From: JBHJOF01 sp050330055
Lineage (GTDB): Bacteria > Pseudomonadota > Alphaproteobacteria > Kiloniellales > JAKSDN01
Assembly (NCBI GenBank): GCA_050330055.1
Contig: JBHJOF010000313.1
Coordinates: 1 to 7,148 of the forward strand
Direction: 5' to 3'
Length of the DNA: 7,148 nucleotides
Shown here: in pieces, positions 5,666-7,148 of the stretch
How the letters are laid out: every line of letters starts with the position of its first letter
Numbering within the stretch: the stretch's first letter is position 1
Translations under genes and position numbers: made by a program
Notes under the pieces: generated by a model
What the model was told of the DNA's origin: nothing
What the model saw: the letters and a program-made list of their open reading frames with translations, nothing else
The model's database searches: none

Positions 5666-5730
5666 GACCTACAACACTGCTGTTAGATTTCATCGCCTTC
5701 TGACTCCTGATTTCTGACTTCTGAATTCTG
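5622..5730. repeat. Inverted heptamer-repeat element (MITE-like) in the nrdA-nrdB spacer
   Basis: The left arm (5622-5649) is four head-to-tail copies of a seven-base unit: CAGAAGT, CAGAAAT, CAGAAGT, CAGGAAA. The right arm, read on the minus strand from 5730, is five copies: CAGAATT, CAGAAGT, CAGAAAT, CAGGAGT, CAGAAGG. The arms pair at 24 of 26 positions (5622-5647 with 5698-5723) around a loop of 50 bases (5648-5697) with no open frame. Its A/T-richer composition contrasts with the G+C-rich genes on both sides. It contains no transposase, so if mobile it would depend on another element. In the nrdAB transcript it would form a long stem between the two cistrons. Confidence 0.8.
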
Positions 5731-5734
5731 AATT

Positions 5735-5764
5735 GTGGCCGGGGTCTACCTAACGCCCGGCCAC
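5735..5764 (-). terminator. G+C-rich hairpin just after the nrdA stop codon
   Basis: On the minus strand GTGGCCGGG (5764-5756) and CCCGGCCAC (5743-5735) form a perfect nine-base stem around a 12-base loop, 13 bases after the nrdA stop at 5778-5780. No run of T follows (the next bases are AATTCAGAATT), so it is not a classic intrinsic terminator. It may be an attenuator, an mRNA 3'-end protector for nrdA, or the remnant of the original nrdAB spacer. Confidence 0.4.
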
Positions 5765-5777
5765 CGGCAAGCTCGCC

Positions 5778-7148
5778 CTATTGGCAGGCGAGGCATTCCT
5801 CGTAGTCTTTCGGCGCTTCGGCCGCCGCCGCGCGCGGTGCGGCCCGTTCAGCCATTTCATGGGTCGCCGCCGACTCGGCGCGCTGGATCGACTTGGAGCG
5901 GCAGTAGTAGAGGCTCTTCACGCCGCGCTTCCAGGCCATGAGATGGATCTGGTGCAGGTCGCGCTTGTGCACGTCGGCCGGCAGGAAGAGGTTGAGCGCC
6001 TGCGACTGGCAGACGAAGGGCGCGCGGTCGCCGGCCAGCTCGACCAGCCAGCGCTGGTCGAGCTCGAAGGCGGTCTTGAAGACGTCCTTCTCCTCGGGCG
6101 CGAGGAAATCCAGGTGCTGCACCGAGCCCTCGTTGATGGTGATCGAGGTCCAGACCTCTTCCGTGTTCCGGCCCTTCTCCTCGAGCAGCGCCGCCAGGTG
6201 CCGGTTGCGCACCGGGAACGAGCCGGCCAGGGTCTTGTGCGTGTAGGCGTTGGCCGCCATGGGCTCGATGCCGGGCGAGGCGCCGCCGCAGATGATCGAG
6301 ATCGAGGCGGTCGGCGCGATCGCGATCTTGTTGGAGAAGCGCTCCTCGACGCCGAACTCGGCCGCGTCGGGGCAGGGGCCGCGCTCGGCCGCCAGCTTGC
6401 GCGAGGCCGCGTCGGCCTCGGCGCGGATATGCTTGAAGATGCGCTTGTTCCAGACCTTGGTCATGACGCCTTCGAGCGGGATGCGGTTCTGCTGCAGGAA
6501 GGAGTGGAAGCCCATGACGCCCAGGCCGACCGAGCGCTCGCGCAGCGCCGCATAGCGGGCGCGCGCCATGGAGTCGGGCGCCTTGGCGATGAAGTCGCTC
6601 AGCACGTTGTCGAGGAAGCGCATGACGTCCTCGATGAAGCGCGGCTCGTCCTGCCACGCAGCGAAGGTTTCCAGGTTGAGCGACGAGAGGCAGCAGACTG
6701 CGGTGCGCTCGCCGCCCAGGTGGTCGCGCCCGGTCGGCAGCGTGATCTCGCTGCAGAGGTTCGACATCTTGACGGTCAGGCCGGCCAGCTTGTGGTGCTC
6801 GGGGATCGCCCGGTTCACGTGGTCGCCATAGATGATGTAGGGCTCGCCGGTCTCGACCCGCGCGGTCAGGATGCGAATCCACAGCGCCCGCGCCTTGATG
6901 CGGCGCACGATGCTGCCGTCGCGCGGGCTGGTCAGCGGCCAGTCGGCGTCCTGCTCCACGGCGCGCATGAAGGCATCCGGCACCACCACGCCGTGGTGCA
7001 GGTTCAGCGCCTTGCGATTGGGATCGCCGCCGGTTGGTCGGCGCAGCTCGATGAATTCCTCGATCTCGGGATGGGAGACGGGGAGATAGACGGCTGCCGA
7101 GCCGCGCCGTAGGGAACCCTGACTGATCGCCAGGGTAAGGGAATCCAT
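5778..7148 (-). CDS. nrdA: Class I ribonucleoside-diphosphate reductase, alpha (catalytic) subunit, C-terminal part
   Basis: 456 residues seen; the N-terminus lies beyond the right edge. The ATG at 7148-7146 is an internal methionine, because family sequence is already well inside the catalytic barrel there. It reduces ribonucleoside diphosphates to deoxy forms. Catalytic residues are visible (fragment numbering): N130, C132 and E134 in MSNLCSEITLP (E. coli N437, C439, E441), C152 in AVCCLSSLNL (C462), the phosphate-binding APTASIS at 278-284, Y414-Y415 in KSLYYCRS (radical-transfer Y730/Y731), and a C-terminal redox pair C452/C455 in ECLACQ that accepts electrons from thioredoxin or glutaredoxin. 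An alanine-rich linker (about 433-446) joins this tail to the barrel, as expected for a swinging arm. Any ATP-cone and NrdR boxes would be outside the window. nrdB follows on the same strand, after a spacer with a hairpin and a repeat element. Confidence 0.97.
   Translation of the reverse strand: MDSLTLAISQGSLRRGSAAVYLPVSHPEIEEFIELRRPTGGDPNRKALNLHHGVVVPDAFMRAVEQDADWPLTSPRDGSIVRRIKARALWIRILTARVETGEPYIIYGDHVNRAIPEHHKLAGLTVKMSNLCSEITLPTGRDHLGGERTAVCCLSSLNLETFAAWQDEPRFIEDVMRFLDNVLSDFIAKAPDSMARARYAALRERSVGLGVMGFHSFLQQNRIPLEGVMTKVWNKRIFKHIRAEADAASRKLAAERGPCPDAAEFGVEERFSNKIAIAPTASISIICGGASPGIEPMAANAYTHKTLAGSFPVRNRHLAALLEEKGRNTEEVWTSITINEGSVQHLDFLAPEEKDVFKTAFELDQRWLVELAGDRAPFVCQSQALNLFLPADVHKRDLHQIHLMAWKRGVKSLYYCRSKSIQRAESAATHEMAERAAPRAAAAEAPKDYEECLACQ

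Noticed and set aside
5622..5730. CRISPR array
   Set aside because: Seven-base units are contiguous without spacers and are arranged in inverted blocks; no cas genes.
5781..7112. 443-codon plus-strand open frame opposite nrdA
   Set aside because: Shadow of nrdA produced by high G+C; nrdA has all its catalytic residues on the minus strand. The 4729-5703 frame opposite nrdB is rejected for the same reason.
7146..7148. ATG at the right edge as the nrdA start
   Set aside because: The protein sequence there is already in the middle of the catalytic barrel, so this is an internal methionine of a gene continuing beyond the window.

Overview
The window looks like a G+C-rich alphaproteobacterial chromosome segment, probably of Rhodospirillales or Kiloniellales type. 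That placement is an inference. It rests on strong G/C preference at third codon positions, a class I ribonucleotide reductase resembling alphaproteobacterial ones, a CoxL-type molybdenum hydroxylase, REP-like palindromes of a kind common in alphaproteobacteria, and a perfect CtrA-type box (TTAA-N7-TTAAC). All the protein genes shown are chromosomal housekeeping or accessory metabolism. There is no phage, transposase, rRNA, tRNA or CRISPR array.

Layout. (1) Positions 1-885, minus strand: N-terminal 295 residues of a xanthine dehydrogenase/CO dehydrogenase-family molybdopterin-binding large subunit, cut by the left window edge. (2) Positions 886-1045: divergent intergenic region with a plausible promoter for that gene. 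(3) Positions 1046-2194, plus strand: AmrS, the radical SAM member of the AmmeMemoRadiSam system. (4) Positions 2212-2586, minus strand: a small three-helix membrane protein, tail to tail with amrS. (5) Positions 2686-4101, minus strand: one polypeptide joining AmrB (Memo) to AmrA (AMMECR1). (6) Positions 4102-4299: a regulatory region with an 18-bp palindrome and a CtrA-type box. (7) Positions 4300-4473, plus strand: a 57-residue single-pass membrane protein. (8) Positions 4474-4650: convergent spacer carrying two REP-like palindromes around a G+C hairpin. (9) Positions 4651-5610, minus strand: nrdB. (10) Positions 5611-5777: nrdA-nrdB spacer filled by an inverted heptamer-repeat element and a G+C hairpin. 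(11) Positions 5778-7148, minus strand: C-terminal 456 residues of nrdA, cut by the right edge.

How the genes work together. AmrS and the AmrB-AmrA fusion make a complete, widely conserved three-part module whose biochemical task I do not know to be established. The small membrane protein lies between them, directly downstream of amrB-amrA on the same strand, and is a candidate partner. nrdA and nrdB encode the two subunits of the enzyme that makes deoxyribonucleotides. Their spacer has been taken over by a repeat element that ends about ten bases before the nrdB start codon, where no Shine-Dalgarno sequence is visible. The most interesting items are the AmmeMemoRadiSam locus with its possible membrane partner and CtrA-type box, the 57-residue protein, and the repeat element inside the nrdAB operon.
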